From Butyricicoccus pullicaecorum DSM 23266 (GTDB lineage: Bacteria > Bacillota > Clostridia > Oscillospirales > Butyricicoccaceae): DNA of 45,996 bases. Both the position numbers and the translations under genes were made by a program. Position 1 is the first letter of the stretch; each line of letters starts with the position of its first letter. The notes under the pieces are model-generated. The model searched no databases and was not told where the DNA came from. It saw nothing but the letters and a program-made list of their open reading frames with translations. Below are positions 32,029 to 39,918 of the stretch, piece by piece. The DNA lies in NCBI RefSeq assembly GCF_900167005.1, contig NZ_FUXW01000017.1, forward strand, positions 1 through 45,996, read 5' to 3'.

Positions 32029-33036
32029 ATGTCATCTAAACATAAAATGACCATACAGGAAGTCGCGGACGAAGCGCAGGTCTCCAAGACCACCGTTTCG
32101 TTTTTTCTCAACGGAAAACGCGAAAAAATGTCCGCAAGCACTTGGAATCGCATCGCCGCGGTCGTTGAAAAATACGACTACCGTCCCAGTACCACCGCAC
32201 GCCTGATGACCGCCAAGCATTCCTGTCTGCTCGGTGTGCTCATCGGCGATATCACCCACCATTTTTCCAATCGTCTGGTCAAGGGCATCGCCCAGGTCTG
32301 CCGCACCGGCGGCTACCAAATCCTCATTGGCACGAGCGACTACGACGAGGATGCCGAACGCCTGCACATCGACCGCATGATCGACATGCACGTCGACGGT
32401 CTGATCCTGCAGCCCAACGGCAACCCGCAGGAATCCATCGAAAAACTCAAGCGCGCCGGTATCCCGGTCGTCTGCATCGACAGTAATCCCGAAGGTCTGC
32501 CCCTGTGGGTCGTCACCAACAACTATCAGGCCACCTTTGACGCAATCTCGTCCTGTGTCGATCAGGGTTACGAGCAGGTCATTATGTTCTCGGCCACGCC
32601 GCACGTACTGACCTCCCGTCAGGAACGCTATCAGGGCTGTCTGGATGCGCTCGCGCAAAAGAACATCCCCTGCCATGTGCACATCATCGACACCCAGACC
32701 CCAACCGAGGACATCCTCGCCGCGGTCAACGCCCACGATCTGACCCCGCGCACGCTGATCTTCGTCCCCAACTGCTGGCTGCTGCCCAATGTGTTCACCG
32801 CACTCAAGCCGCTGCACGGTCTTGTGCCGCACAAGCTGGGCATTCTGGGCTTTGACAACGACGATTGGGCCGACCTGACCGTTCCGACCGTGTCCACCAT
32901 CGTCCAGCCCGCCTTCCAGGAAGGTGCAACCGCAGCCGCGCTGCTCATCGACCACATTCGCGGACGGTTTGACACCCCGCCCAAGACCACCCTGTCCTGT
33001 GAAGCCGTGTGGCGCGGCTCGACCGGACGGGTATAA
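32029..33036 (+). CDS. LacI-family regulator of the glycosaminoglycan/uronate genes
   Basis: Repressor of 335 aa. The N-terminal helix-turn-helix is TIQEVADEAQVSKTTVSFFLNGKREKMSASTW, followed by the hinge region (about residues 45-60) and a periplasmic-binding-type sensor domain (about 62-330). It ends ILGFDNDDWADLTVPTVSTIVQPAF. ATG at 32029 follows GAGGAG. Its position at the end of the island and the shared operators at three nearby promoters make it the likely local repressor, by analogy with RegR of streptococcal hyaluronan clusters. The inducer is probably an unsaturated disaccharide or keto-deoxy uronate. Confidence 0.92.
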   Translation: MSSKHKMTIQEVADEAQVSKTTVSFFLNGKREKMSASTWNRIAAVVEKYDYRPSTTARLMTAKHSCLLGVLIGDITHHFSNRLVKGIAQVCRTGGYQILIGTSDYDEDAERLHIDRMIDMHVDGLILQPNGNPQESIEKLKRAGIPVVCIDSNPEGLPLWVVTNNYQATFDAISSCVDQGYEQVIMFSATPHVLTSRQERYQGCLDALAQKNIPCHVHIIDTQTPTEDILAAVNAHDLTPRTLIFVPNCWLLPNVFTALKPLHGLVPHKLGILGFDNDDWADLTVPTVSTIVQPAFQEGATAAALLIDHIRGRFDTPPKTTLSCEAVWRGSTGRV

Positions 33037-33061
33037 AAATTTCTCTATCACCTGCAAAAAC

Positions 33062-33093
33062 GCACCGACAAAGGCAATGTCGGTGCATTTTTT
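33062..33093 (+). terminator. Terminator of the first lacI-type gene
   Basis: GCACCGACA-AAGGCAA-TGTCGGTGC followed by ATTTTTTAT. Confidence 0.9.
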
Positions 33094-33194
33094 ATGCAAT
33101 TTTCCCCATTCTCCCCGGTCTTTGTGAGACTGGTAAGAAATCGCACGGCTATTTTGTGAAAAAAGCCGGAATTTGGTCAAATGGAAAAATCGTA

Positions 33195-33224
33195 TTTACA
33201 AGTCTCCGTTCTATACGTTATACT
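33195..33224 (+). promoter_or_regulatory. Promoter of the double-cubane protein operon
   Basis: TTTACA (33195-33200), 18 bp, TATACT (33219-33224). The leader carries an inverted repeat GCTCAC-ACCATCC-GTGAGC (33245-33263), possibly an operator or hairpin. Confidence 0.62.
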
Positions 33225-33278
33225 GTTAAAAGAATAACGAGAAGGCTCACACCATCCGTGAGCGAGAGGGGTTTATCC

Positions 33279-34430
33279 ATGATTGCTTTACCGAAAAATT
33301 TTGAAACCTATCCCGAAGCACGCAAGGCGGGCTTTCTGCGCATGAAGGCGCTCAAAGATCAGGGGCAGCGCGTCGTCGGCGTGTTCTGCTCGTTCGTCCC
33401 GACCGAGCTCATCTACGCAGCCGGCGCCATTCCGATCGGTCTGTGCGCGTTCACCGAGGAGCCCATCCCGGCAGCCGAGGCCCATCTGCCCCGCAATCTG
33501 TGTCCGCTCATCAAGGCGAGCTATGGCTTTGCGCTGACCGACACCTGTCCGTACTTCTATTTCTCCGACTTCATCATCGGTGAGACCACCTGCGACGGCA
33601 AGCGCAAGATGTTCGAGCTGCTCGACGAGATCAAGCCGACCTATGTCATGCAGCTGCCGCCGAGCAAGGTTGCACCGCATGCGCTGGAGAGCTGGAAGGC
33701 CGAAATGGTACGTCTGCGCCGTCAGCTCGAAGAATTTTACGGCATCGAGATCACCGACGAGGCCATCCGTGAGGCCATCCGCCGCAAGAATCACGAGCGC
33801 GACGTGATGCTGCGCTTTATGGAGCTGGGCAAGCTCAACCCGGCTGCACTGTCGGGCTACGAGATCGGCACCCGTCTGGACGCTTCGGCCTTCTCCTTCG
33901 ATCTGGAAGAGCGCTGCAATGAGATCGAAGCCCGCACCCGCGAGGTACTGGAAAGCTGGGAAAAGAACGTCAAGGGCACCGAGAGCCGCCGTCCCCGTCT
34001 GCTGGTCACCGGCTGCCCCAACACCGGTGTGCGTGACAAGATCATCAAGGCGGTCGAGGAGATGGGTGCAGACGTGGTCTGCTTCGACGCGTGCAACGGT
34101 CTGCGCGACAAGCTGCGCAAGGTCGACGAGACCAAGCCGGTCATGGACGCGCTGGCTGAAAAGTATCTGGATATCACCTGTTCGGTCATGAGCCCCAACC
34201 CGCAGCGTCTGACCGACATTGGCGACATGATCGACCAGTACGAGGTCGACGGCGTCATCGAGATCATCCTGCAGGCCTGCCATACCTATAATATTGAGGC
34301 GTACGAGGTCAAGCGCTATGTGACCGAGCAGAAGGGCAAGGCATATCTGTGTCTGGAAACCGACTACTCGCAGGCGGACAAGGGACAGATCGCCACCCGT
34401 CTGGGCGCATTCCTGGAGATGCTGGGCTGA
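33279..34430 (+). CDS. Double-cubane cluster protein (2-hydroxyacyl-CoA dehydratase family)
   Basis: Iron-sulfur protein of 383 aa related to HgdB/BcrC-type subunits. Family marks are VGVFCSFVPTELIYAAGAIPIGLC, NLCPLIKASYGFA, FIIGETTCDGKRKMFELL and RLLVTGCPNTGVRDKII. Several conserved Cys (in GLCAFTE, NLCPLIK, TTCDGKR, TGCPNTG, LQACHTYN) can hold clusters. A single catalytic subunit plus its own activator matches the YjiM/DCCP type, which carries an [8Fe-9S] double-cubane cluster and reduces small, difficult substrates at low potential. ATG at 33279 follows GAGAGGGG. No CoA-transferase or acyl-CoA dehydrogenase is nearby, so an amino-acid dehydratase role is not supported. Confidence 0.88.
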   Translation: MIALPKNFETYPEARKAGFLRMKALKDQGQRVVGVFCSFVPTELIYAAGAIPIGLCAFTEEPIPAAEAHLPRNLCPLIKASYGFALTDTCPYFYFSDFIIGETTCDGKRKMFELLDEIKPTYVMQLPPSKVAPHALESWKAEMVRLRRQLEEFYGIEITDEAIREAIRRKNHERDVMLRFMELGKLNPAALSGYEIGTRLDASAFSFDLEERCNEIEARTREVLESWEKNVKGTESRRPRLLVTGCPNTGVRDKIIKAVEEMGADVVCFDACNGLRDKLRKVDETKPVMDALAEKYLDITCSVMSPNPQRLTDIGDMIDQYEVDGVIEIILQACHTYNIEAYEVKRYVTEQKGKAYLCLETDYSQADKGQIATRLGAFLEMLG

Positions 34431-34431
34431 T

Positions 34432-35190
34432 ATGGACTACATTGGCATTGACATCGGCTCGACCGCGGCCAAGGTGGTCGTGCGCGGTGCGCATCCGCAG
34501 CAGTTCATCCTGCCGACCGGCTGGAGCAGCCGCGAGACTGCGGACAACATCCGTGAGCGGCTGACCGCAGGCGGGGTGTGTCTGTCTCCCGATCACAGCC
34601 GCACGGTCGCCACCGGCTACGGACGCGGCAACGTGCCCTTTGCCGACAAGATGGTCACCGAGATCACCTGCCACGCACGCGCGGGTGCGGCGCACGGCAG
34701 CCCGGACTGCACGATCATTGATGTGGGCGGTCAGGACACCAAGGTCATCCGCATCGAGGGCGGTATGGTCTCGGATTTCCTGATGAACGACAAGTGTGCA
34801 GCCGGTACGGGCAAATTTTTGGAGATCATGGCAAACCGTCTGTGCGTCGGTCTGGAAGAGCTGTTTGCACTGGCGGCGCAGGGCACGCCGCTGGCCATCA
34901 GTGCGCTGTGTACGGTGTTTGCCGAGTCCGAGGTCATCAGCTGCATCGGTGAGGGCAAGCCCCGCGCTGACATTGCAGCCGGTGTGGTCGACTCGGTCGC
35001 GTCCAAGGTCGCGACTCTGTGCTCCCGTCAGGCGCTCCTGCCCGACATCTATCTGACCGGCGGTCTGTGTCACAGTCCCTACTTTATCTCCCGTCTGTCA
35101 GACAAGTTAGGCCGCACCGTTCGGGCACTCCCCGACGGTCATTTCGCCGGTGCGCTGGGCGCGTCCCTGCTCGCCGAGCGCATGAAATAA
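34432..35190 (+). CDS. ATPase activator of the double-cubane protein
   Basis: Activator ATPase of 252 aa of the HgdC/BadF/YjiL family (acetate and sugar kinase/Hsp70 fold). It starts YIGIDIGSTAAKVVV, has IIDVGGQDTKVIRI, the Cys that bridges a [4Fe-4S] cluster between two subunits in MNDKCAAGTGKFLE and ALCTVFAESEVIS, and LTGGLCHSPYF. It uses ATP to inject low-potential electrons into its partner. It lies one base after the partner's stop; only a weak ribosome site is visible, so translation is coupled. Confidence 0.92.
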   Translation: MDYIGIDIGSTAAKVVVRGAHPQQFILPTGWSSRETADNIRERLTAGGVCLSPDHSRTVATGYGRGNVPFADKMVTEITCHARAGAAHGSPDCTIIDVGGQDTKVIRIEGGMVSDFLMNDKCAAGTGKFLEIMANRLCVGLEELFALAAQGTPLAISALCTVFAESEVISCIGEGKPRADIAAGVVDSVASKVATLCSRQALLPDIYLTGGLCHSPYFISRLSDKLGRTVRALPDGHFAGALGASLLAERMK

Positions 35191-35193
35191 CGC

Positions 35194-35234
35194 AAAAAAG
35201 CCATCCGGGCATCGCACCTGGATGGCTTTTCTTT
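35194..35234. terminator. Bidirectional terminator
   Basis: AAAAGCCATCC (35196-35206) and GGATGGCTTTT (35220-35230), serving the activator gene and the convergent lacI-type gene. Confidence 0.9.
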
Positions 35235-36209
35235 TTAGGTCGTTCCGCGCAAGGTCAGTTCGGGCTGCATGACCACGCGGCTTTCGGACAGCAGCCGACC
35301 CTCGATCAAATCGATCAGCATGTGCGCACCGCGCCGCCCCATGCCGCTGCCGTCCACCCGGACGCTGGACAGCTCGGGTTCGGTCGCACGGCACAGGCTG
35401 CTGCCGTCATAACCGATGATGGCCAGCTCATCGGGCACGCGCAGTCCGCGCCTCACCGCGGCTTTCATGGCGCCCACTGCCAGACAGTCATTCATACAGA
35501 ACAATGCGGTCGGTGCGTCGGACTGCGCCAACATGCGATCGACCGCCTGCCGTGCGGTCTCGATGTGCGGTTCGACCGGACAGATATACGCGGGATGAAA
35601 CGGCAGGCCGTGGCGATGCAGCACGTCCTCGTATGCCCTGCGGCTGTCGGTCAGCCGCGCCAGGCGGCGATCGGTCACCAAGCCCACCCGGGTATGTCCC
35701 TGTGCAATCAGGTGCTCGAGCGCCTGACACGCACCCTGATAATGGTCTGTCGTGATCGACGGCACGTCGTCACTGACCGGTCGGTCGTTGATCTGCACAG
35801 CCGGGATGCCTTGTCCGCGCAAGTCGGACAGCAATCCCTCGTCCGCGCGTCCGGCCAGAATGACCCCGTCCACCCGTTTTTTCATAAACAGTTCGCGGCG
35901 GTCGGACGCGGTCGTATAGACGCAATATCCCCGCTGCTCGGCCTCGAGCTGCACCGCTCCGGCGATCTCGGCGTAAAACGCATCCATGATCGGATACTGC
36001 CAAGGGTCTACCACAAAAGCAAGGTTATGATTGCGCTGATGCACCATCGCTCGGGCGATCGCATTGGGAGAATAGCGCAGCGTCTCGGCCGCCTGCAAAA
36101 TCCGTTCCCGGGTCTGCGGACGCACTTTTTCGGGCACGCTGAACGCACGGGACACCGTCGTGATCGAACATCCCGCCAAATTCGCCACATCAGCAATCGT
36201 AGCCGCCAT
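35235..36209 (-). CDS. LacI-family regulator (second)
   Basis: Repressor of 324 aa. The helix-turn-helix is TIADVANLAGCSITTVSRAFSVPEKVRPQTRERI, the hinge region lies near YSPNAIARAMVHQRNHNLAFVV, and the effector domain ends IIGYDGSSLCRATEPELSSVRVDGSGMG. ATG at 36209 follows GGTGGAGAG. It lies alone between its own promoter and a shared terminator, with no sugar genes next to it, so the target is unknown. The convergent double-cubane operon is not an obvious target. Confidence 0.92.
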   Translation of the reverse strand: MAATIADVANLAGCSITTVSRAFSVPEKVRPQTRERILQAAETLRYSPNAIARAMVHQRNHNLAFVVDPWQYPIMDAFYAEIAGAVQLEAEQRGYCVYTTASDRRELFMKKRVDGVILAGRADEGLLSDLRGQGIPAVQINDRPVSDDVPSITTDHYQGACQALEHLIAQGHTRVGLVTDRRLARLTDSRRAYEDVLHRHGLPFHPAYICPVEPHIETARQAVDRMLAQSDAPTALFCMNDCLAVGAMKAAVRRGLRVPDELAIIGYDGSSLCRATEPELSSVRVDGSGMGRRGAHMLIDLIEGRLLSESRVVMQPELTLRGTT

Positions 36210-36276
36210 ACTCTCTCCACCTTCCTTGAAATCTCTCTTTTTCCCTCTGTTCCAACCGGAAAGTGCTCTTTTTTCC

Positions 36277-36305
36277 ATTGTACTGTTTCATCTTTTGGCT
36301 GTCAA
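36277..36305 (-). promoter_or_regulatory. Promoter of the second lacI-type gene
   Basis: Minus strand: TTGACA (36305-36300), 17 bp, TACAAT (36282-36277). The leader has a short TTCC-AACC-GGAA inverted repeat (36250-36261), too weak to call an operator. Confidence 0.78.
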
Positions 36306-36373
36306 TGCCTTTTATACCATATTTTGCCATCCGCTATTACAAAAAATTTCATCCCCTGCCGGGCGATTCCAAG

Positions 36374-36400
36374 GAAAAAGGCAGGGTTTGCACCCTGCCT
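36374..36400 (-). terminator. Terminator of the queuine-salvage operon
   Basis: Minus strand AGGCAGGG-TGCAAA-CCCTGCC followed by TTTTTCC. Confidence 0.88.
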
Positions 36401-36457
36401 TCGGTCGATCTTGCTTTGTTTTGCATGTTCGATGCGGTTCGAGAAACAAAACCGGTC

Positions 36458-37174
36458 TCAAAGTACGGGAGATTCGGGAATCTGTCCCTGCTCCTTCATC
36501 CGTCTCGCAAGGTAGACGATTGGCGTGTCTGCCAGCGAGGTGACGATGAAGATGACATAGCTCGACAGCACGATGCTGATGAGCGTGGGCACGTCGTAGG
36601 TGCCCCAGAATGCCAATGCGGTGTACAGCACCGAGTTGAGCAGCTGGGAGACTAAGGTCGAACCGTTGTTGCGCAGCCACAGGAAACGGTGGCTGTCGCC
36701 GCTCTTGCGCGTGCTGAGCTTCCACCATGCGTGGTACAGCCACACGTCGAATACCTGCGCGATGGCGTAAACGACCAGAGACGCCAGCAGCATGCGCGGC
36801 GTGTTGGAGAAAATCTGCTCAAATGCCGGTCTTGCCCAGTCGCTCGTGCTCGGCATGTACAGCAGCCAGGACTGCGACACCAGCAAAAACAGCAGACTGG
36901 TCGCGACACCCACGGCAACCGCACGGTTGGCCGCCTTCTTGCCGTCGTTCTCGGACAAAATATCGGTGACAAGGAAGGTCATGGCAAACAGAATGTTGCC
37001 CAGCGTCATTTCCATGCCGAACGCCTTGACCAGCAGCAAAACCTCGATGTTGGCCGCGATAGTGGCAAAGACGGTCACGCAGTACAGGCCGGTACGGCCA
37101 AACAGACGGTAAAACAGCAATACGCTGCCGTACAGTACGACCAGCGATACGATCAGCAAAATTTCATTCGTCAT
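36458..37174 (-). CDS. yhhQ: Queuosine precursor transporter, YhhQ/VUT family
   Basis: Inner-membrane transporter of 238 aa with about six helices. The VUT_1 signature is seen in LGNILFAMTFLVTDILSENDGKKAANRAV (the Glu/Asp and Asn-Asp-Gly motif) and in VSQLLNSVLYTALAFWGTYDVPTLISIVLSSYVIFIVTSLADTP. YhhQ-type proteins import preQ0, preQ1 or queuine. ATG at 37174 overlaps the radical SAM stop by four bases. The preQ1 riboswitch upstream of the operon supports the role. Confidence 0.93.
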   Translation of the reverse strand: MTNEILLIVSLVVLYGSVLLFYRLFGRTGLYCVTVFATIAANIEVLLLVKAFGMEMTLGNILFAMTFLVTDILSENDGKKAANRAVAVGVATSLLFLLVSQSWLLYMPSTSDWARPAFEQIFSNTPRMLLASLVVYAIAQVFDVWLYHAWWKLSTRKSGDSHRFLWLRNNGSTLVSQLLNSVLYTALAFWGTYDVPTLISIVLSSYVIFIVTSLADTPIVYLARRMKEQGQIPESPVL

Positions 37175-37890
37175 TGTGCACTGCCTCCTACGCCAAAGTC
37201 GGTGTTTTCCATCAGGATATCTACACGCGGGTTGTCCTGATACAGCGGCGCAATCTCCCGGCAGAATTCCGCGATGACCTGCGGGTCGGGATGAATGGGC
37301 GTGGTATTCTCTACCATAATATTGATGCACACGCGGTCAAAGTGCGCAAGACCGGTCTCGACGTCGTTGCGCATGGACGCTGCGGTCTGACCGTTCAGAC
37401 CGAACAGCAGGCAGCACTCGTCGAACAGCTCGGAAATCACAGCCGGGTCACTCACGCCGATGCCCTTGTGCAGAATGTCCTCGCGGTAAGCGCGGTCAAA
37501 GGTCTCGACACCGATCTTAATATGGGTTTGAATACCCAGTGCGGCAAAGCGTGCGCGCAGCGCCGGAATTTCCTTGCGGTGCATCCAGTGGCACTCAAAG
37601 TGCAGGTCGCGGATGCCCTTCTGTGCGCAGACCTGCTCGATCTCGCGCATGGTGTCCTGGTCGAGGTCGCAGAACGAGCCGGAATTGATGACCTCCAGAC
37701 GGGCATACTGACCGGTGACCTCGGACAGCACCGAACGGTTGAGCGCAAAATTCTCGGCTGCATCGGGCGAGCAGTCCAGATGATAGTCGCAGAACGTGCA
37801 CTTCTTCCACGCGCAGCCAAAGCCGCGCAGCAGCACGATCTCGCGCGGGTTTTTCTCGGTGATGACCGAGTAGCGAATCATGTCCTCCAT
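37171..37890 (-). CDS. queL: Radical SAM protein, QueL-like queuine lyase candidate
   Basis: Radical SAM enzyme of 239 aa. The cluster motif is LLRGFGCAWKKCTFCDYHLDC, that is C-x4-C-x2-C and not the usual C-x3-C-x2-C. A further motif INSGSFCDLDQDTMREI and a barrel-like pattern follow, with HIKIGVETFD (SAM-binding region). In Clostridioides difficile, QueL, a radical SAM lyase, turns queuine into preQ1. Here the coupled YhhQ transporter and the preQ1-I riboswitch make the same salvage role likely. ATG at 37890 follows GGAGG; the next ATG at 37881 is too close to the next GGAGG. Confidence 0.82.
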   Translation of the reverse strand: MEDMIRYSVITEKNPREIVLLRGFGCAWKKCTFCDYHLDCSPDAAENFALNRSVLSEVTGQYARLEVINSGSFCDLDQDTMREIEQVCAQKGIRDLHFECHWMHRKEIPALRARFAALGIQTHIKIGVETFDRAYREDILHKGIGVSDPAVISELFDECCLLFGLNGQTAASMRNDVETGLAHFDRVCINIMVENTTPIHPDPQVIAEFCREIAPLYQDNPRVDILMENTDFGVGGSAQ

Positions 37891-37913
37891 GTTTACGCTT
37901 TCCTCCCTGAAAT

Positions 37914-37944
37914 AAAAAAGTGCGTTCCCCAAAAGAGAGCGCAC
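37914..37944 (-). terminator. Second leader terminator before queL
   Basis: Minus strand GTGCG (37944-37940) and CGCAC (37924-37920) around a long loop, followed by TTTTTT. It lies between the riboswitch terminator and queL, so two termination points stand in the leader. Confidence 0.7.
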
Positions 37945-37974
37945 CATCCCCTTTTTGCTCCCGCTGCGCGACAG

Positions 37975-38018
37975 CAAAAAACCATGACCTCCGCAGGTTT
38001 TGTACCCGCAGCGCATGG
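37975..38018 (-). terminator. Riboswitch-linked terminator in the queL leader
   Basis: Minus strand CCATG (38018-38014) pairs with CATGG, with a nested GCGGGT/ACCTGC stem, then TTTTTTG. It follows the aptamer by one base. Confidence 0.78.
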
Positions 38019-38019
38019 A

Positions 38020-38063
38020 CGTCCTAGTTTTGTTTAGAGACAGGATGGTTACGAACTGTCTTA
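38020..38063 (-). ncRNA. preQ1-I riboswitch candidate
   Basis: The minus-strand RNA has the class I layout: stem AGACAG/CTGTCT (38061-38056 and its partner), a loop starting TTCGTAACCATCC, then the A-rich tail CTAAACAAAACTAGG. This aligns part for part with known preQ1-I RNAs (stem, TTC-rich loop, AAAAAACTAAGG tail). It sits directly after the promoter and before tandem terminators and queuosine genes. Sequence logic and context agree; a covariance model would settle it. Confidence 0.82.
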
Positions 38064-38082
38064 TGTGGTTTTGAACTTTCAC

Positions 38083-38112
38083 AGTATACCGTATGCACGC
38101 ACCTCCTGTCAA
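38083..38112 (-). promoter_or_regulatory. Promoter of the queL-yhhQ operon
   Basis: Minus strand: TTGACA (38112-38107), 18 bp, TATACT (38088-38083). Start near 38076, giving a 186-base leader. Confidence 0.88.
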
Positions 38113-38208
38113 TGATGGAATTTTTGCGGTCTGAACGGTGGATTTGATAAATAAAAGTAATTTTTTCGGTAAAAACGCTAAAAAACCTAAAATTTTCGCG
38201 AAAAGCGA

Positions 38209-38237
38209 TTGAAATTCTTCAGGTTTTATGGAATAAT
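38209..38237 (+). promoter_or_regulatory. Promoter of the NSS transporter gene
   Basis: TTGAAA (38209-38214), 17 bp, AATAAT (38232-38237). It is a moderate match; the stretch 38113-38208 is AT-rich with no gene. Confidence 0.55.
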
Positions 38238-38284
38238 AGAGTACATTACCGATCTATGGAATTCTTTTGTATGGGGGTTTGTAA

Positions 38285-39661
38285 ATGAAAAAAGAACGCA
38301 GCAGCTTTACCAGCCGCATCGGCTTTGTCCTTGCGGCGGCTGGCTCGGCCGTTGGTCTCGGAAACCTGTGGCGTTTCCCGTACCTCGCCGCAAAGTACGG
38401 CGGCGGTACCTTCCTTCTGGTCTATATCATTCTGGCCATCACCTTCGGCTTCACGCTGATGATCGCTGAGATCGCCATCGGACGCAAGACCCGTCTGTCC
38501 TGCATCGGCGCTTACCGCTCGCTCGACAAGCGCTTTGGCTTCCTCGGCTGGCTGGCTTCGCTCGTCCCGGTCATCATCACGCCGTACTACTGTGTCATCG
38601 GCGGCTGGGTTATGAAGTATCTGGCTGAGTTTTTGACCGGCAACGGTCTGGAAACCGCTTCCGACTCCTACTTCGGCAGCTTCACTGCGGTTTCTCTGCC
38701 CGGTATCCTGGGCACTCCGGTCACCTGGTTTGTCATCTACGTGCTCATCAACGCAACCGTTGTTCTGTTCGGCGTTGAAAAGGGCATCGAGAAGGTCAGC
38801 CGTGTTATGATGCCCGTTCTGGTCATCCTGTCCATCATCATCGCAGGCTACTCGCTGACCATCCCGGGCGCAATCGACGGCCTCAAGTACTACCTGCTGC
38901 CCCGCATGGAGGACTTCTCCATCTACACCGTTCTGGCTGCAATGGGTCAGCTGTTCTACTCCATGTCTCTGGCAATGGGTATTATGATCACCTACGGCTC
39001 GTACATGCAGAAGGACAACATGCTTGAGCACTCGGTCACCCAGATCGAGGTCTTTGACACCGGCTTCGCAATTATCGCCGGTATGATGATTATTCCCGCA
39101 ATGGTCGCATTCAGCGGCGGCGACACCTCGCTCGTCCGTGAGTCGGCTGGCGCAGGTCTGATGTTCGGCGTTCTGCCCAAGGTCTTCGAGTCCATGCTCT
39201 TCGGCAACGTCATCGGCACGGTCTTCTTCCTGCTCGTACTGCTTGCAGCGCTGACCTCGTCCATCTCCCTGATGGAGACCATCGTTTCCATCATCGTCGA
39301 CAAGGCCAAGATCGGACGCAAGCCCGCAGCGATTCTGGTTACCATCGGCGTTCTGCTGCTCGGTATGCTGTCCTGCCTGGGTTACGGCCCGCTCGCAGCA
39401 ATCGCTCCGCTCGGCATGGCGTTCCTGGACTTCTTCGACTTTATCTCCAACTCCATCATGATGCCCATTGTTGCATTCCTGACCTGTATTCTGGTCGGTC
39501 ACATCGTTGGGCCGAAGATGGTCATCGACGAGGTTGAAACTTCGGGTACCTTCCGCCGCAAGAAGCTGTTCGTTGTCATGGTGCGCTGGATCGCTCCGGT
39601 CATGCTGCTCATGATTCTGGCAACCGAGATTCTGAAGTTCTTCGGCGTTATTACCGTATAA
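38285..39661 (+). CDS. NSS-family sodium-dependent transporter
   Basis: Sodium symporter of 458 aa for amino acids or related compounds, with eleven to twelve helices (LeuT fold). The first unwound helix reads GFVLAAAGSAVGLGNLWRFPYLAAKYGGGTFLLVYI, the classic NSS motif. GMMIIPAMVAFSGGD and the later SSISLMETIVSIIVDK segment (helix 8 sodium site) are also typical. ATG at 38285 follows GGGGGTTTGTAA. The protein is shorter than animal members and of the bacterial TnaT/MhsT size. The substrate is unknown. Confidence 0.94.
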   Translation: MKKERSSFTSRIGFVLAAAGSAVGLGNLWRFPYLAAKYGGGTFLLVYIILAITFGFTLMIAEIAIGRKTRLSCIGAYRSLDKRFGFLGWLASLVPVIITPYYCVIGGWVMKYLAEFLTGNGLETASDSYFGSFTAVSLPGILGTPVTWFVIYVLINATVVLFGVEKGIEKVSRVMMPVLVILSIIIAGYSLTIPGAIDGLKYYLLPRMEDFSIYTVLAAMGQLFYSMSLAMGIMITYGSYMQKDNMLEHSVTQIEVFDTGFAIIAGMMIIPAMVAFSGGDTSLVRESAGAGLMFGVLPKVFESMLFGNVIGTVFFLLVLLAALTSSISLMETIVSIIVDKAKIGRKPAAILVTIGVLLLGMLSCLGYGPLAAIAPLGMAFLDFFDFISNSIMMPIVAFLTCILVGHIVGPKMVIDEVETSGTFRRKKLFVVMVRWIAPVMLLMILATEILKFFGVITV

Positions 39662-39864
39662 TGCACAAATCTGAACTCAAGTATCAAAAACGCTCTTTTC
39701 CTCGGAAACGAGAATATTTTCCCGCAAAACCAAAGTGAAAAATACTTGATTTTCTCGATTTTTAACGATAGGTTTTCCGAAGAACTAAAAAACGAAAATC
39801 GCTGATTTTCTCGCTTTTGAGCTTGTTGTTCTCTTATTATCATGCACATGCTTGCATAAAAATC
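39662..39864. other. AT-rich intergenic stretch with short repeats
   Basis: No gene. TGATTTTCTCG is repeated at 39747-39757 and 39803-39813, and GAAAATC-GCT-GATTTTC forms a 7-bp hairpin at 39794-39810. The hairpin lacks a T-run. It may help end the NSS transcript or be chance in AT-rich sequence. Confidence 0.4.
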
Positions 39865-39906
39865 AAGAGCATCTTCTTTCCCAGTCGGATAGAAGATGCT
39901 CTTTTC
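39865..39906. terminator. Bidirectional terminator between NSS and zinc-ribbon genes
   Basis: AAGAGCATCTTCT (39865-39877) and AGAAGATGCTCTT (39891-39903) form a perfect 13-bp stem with T-rich flanks both ways. Confidence 0.9.
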
Positions 39907-39918
39907 TTTTACCACTAA

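Noticed and set aside
33009-33278. Upstream extension of the double-cubane protein
   Set aside because: It passes through the lacI terminator and the operon promoter; ATG at 33279 has a good ribosome site.
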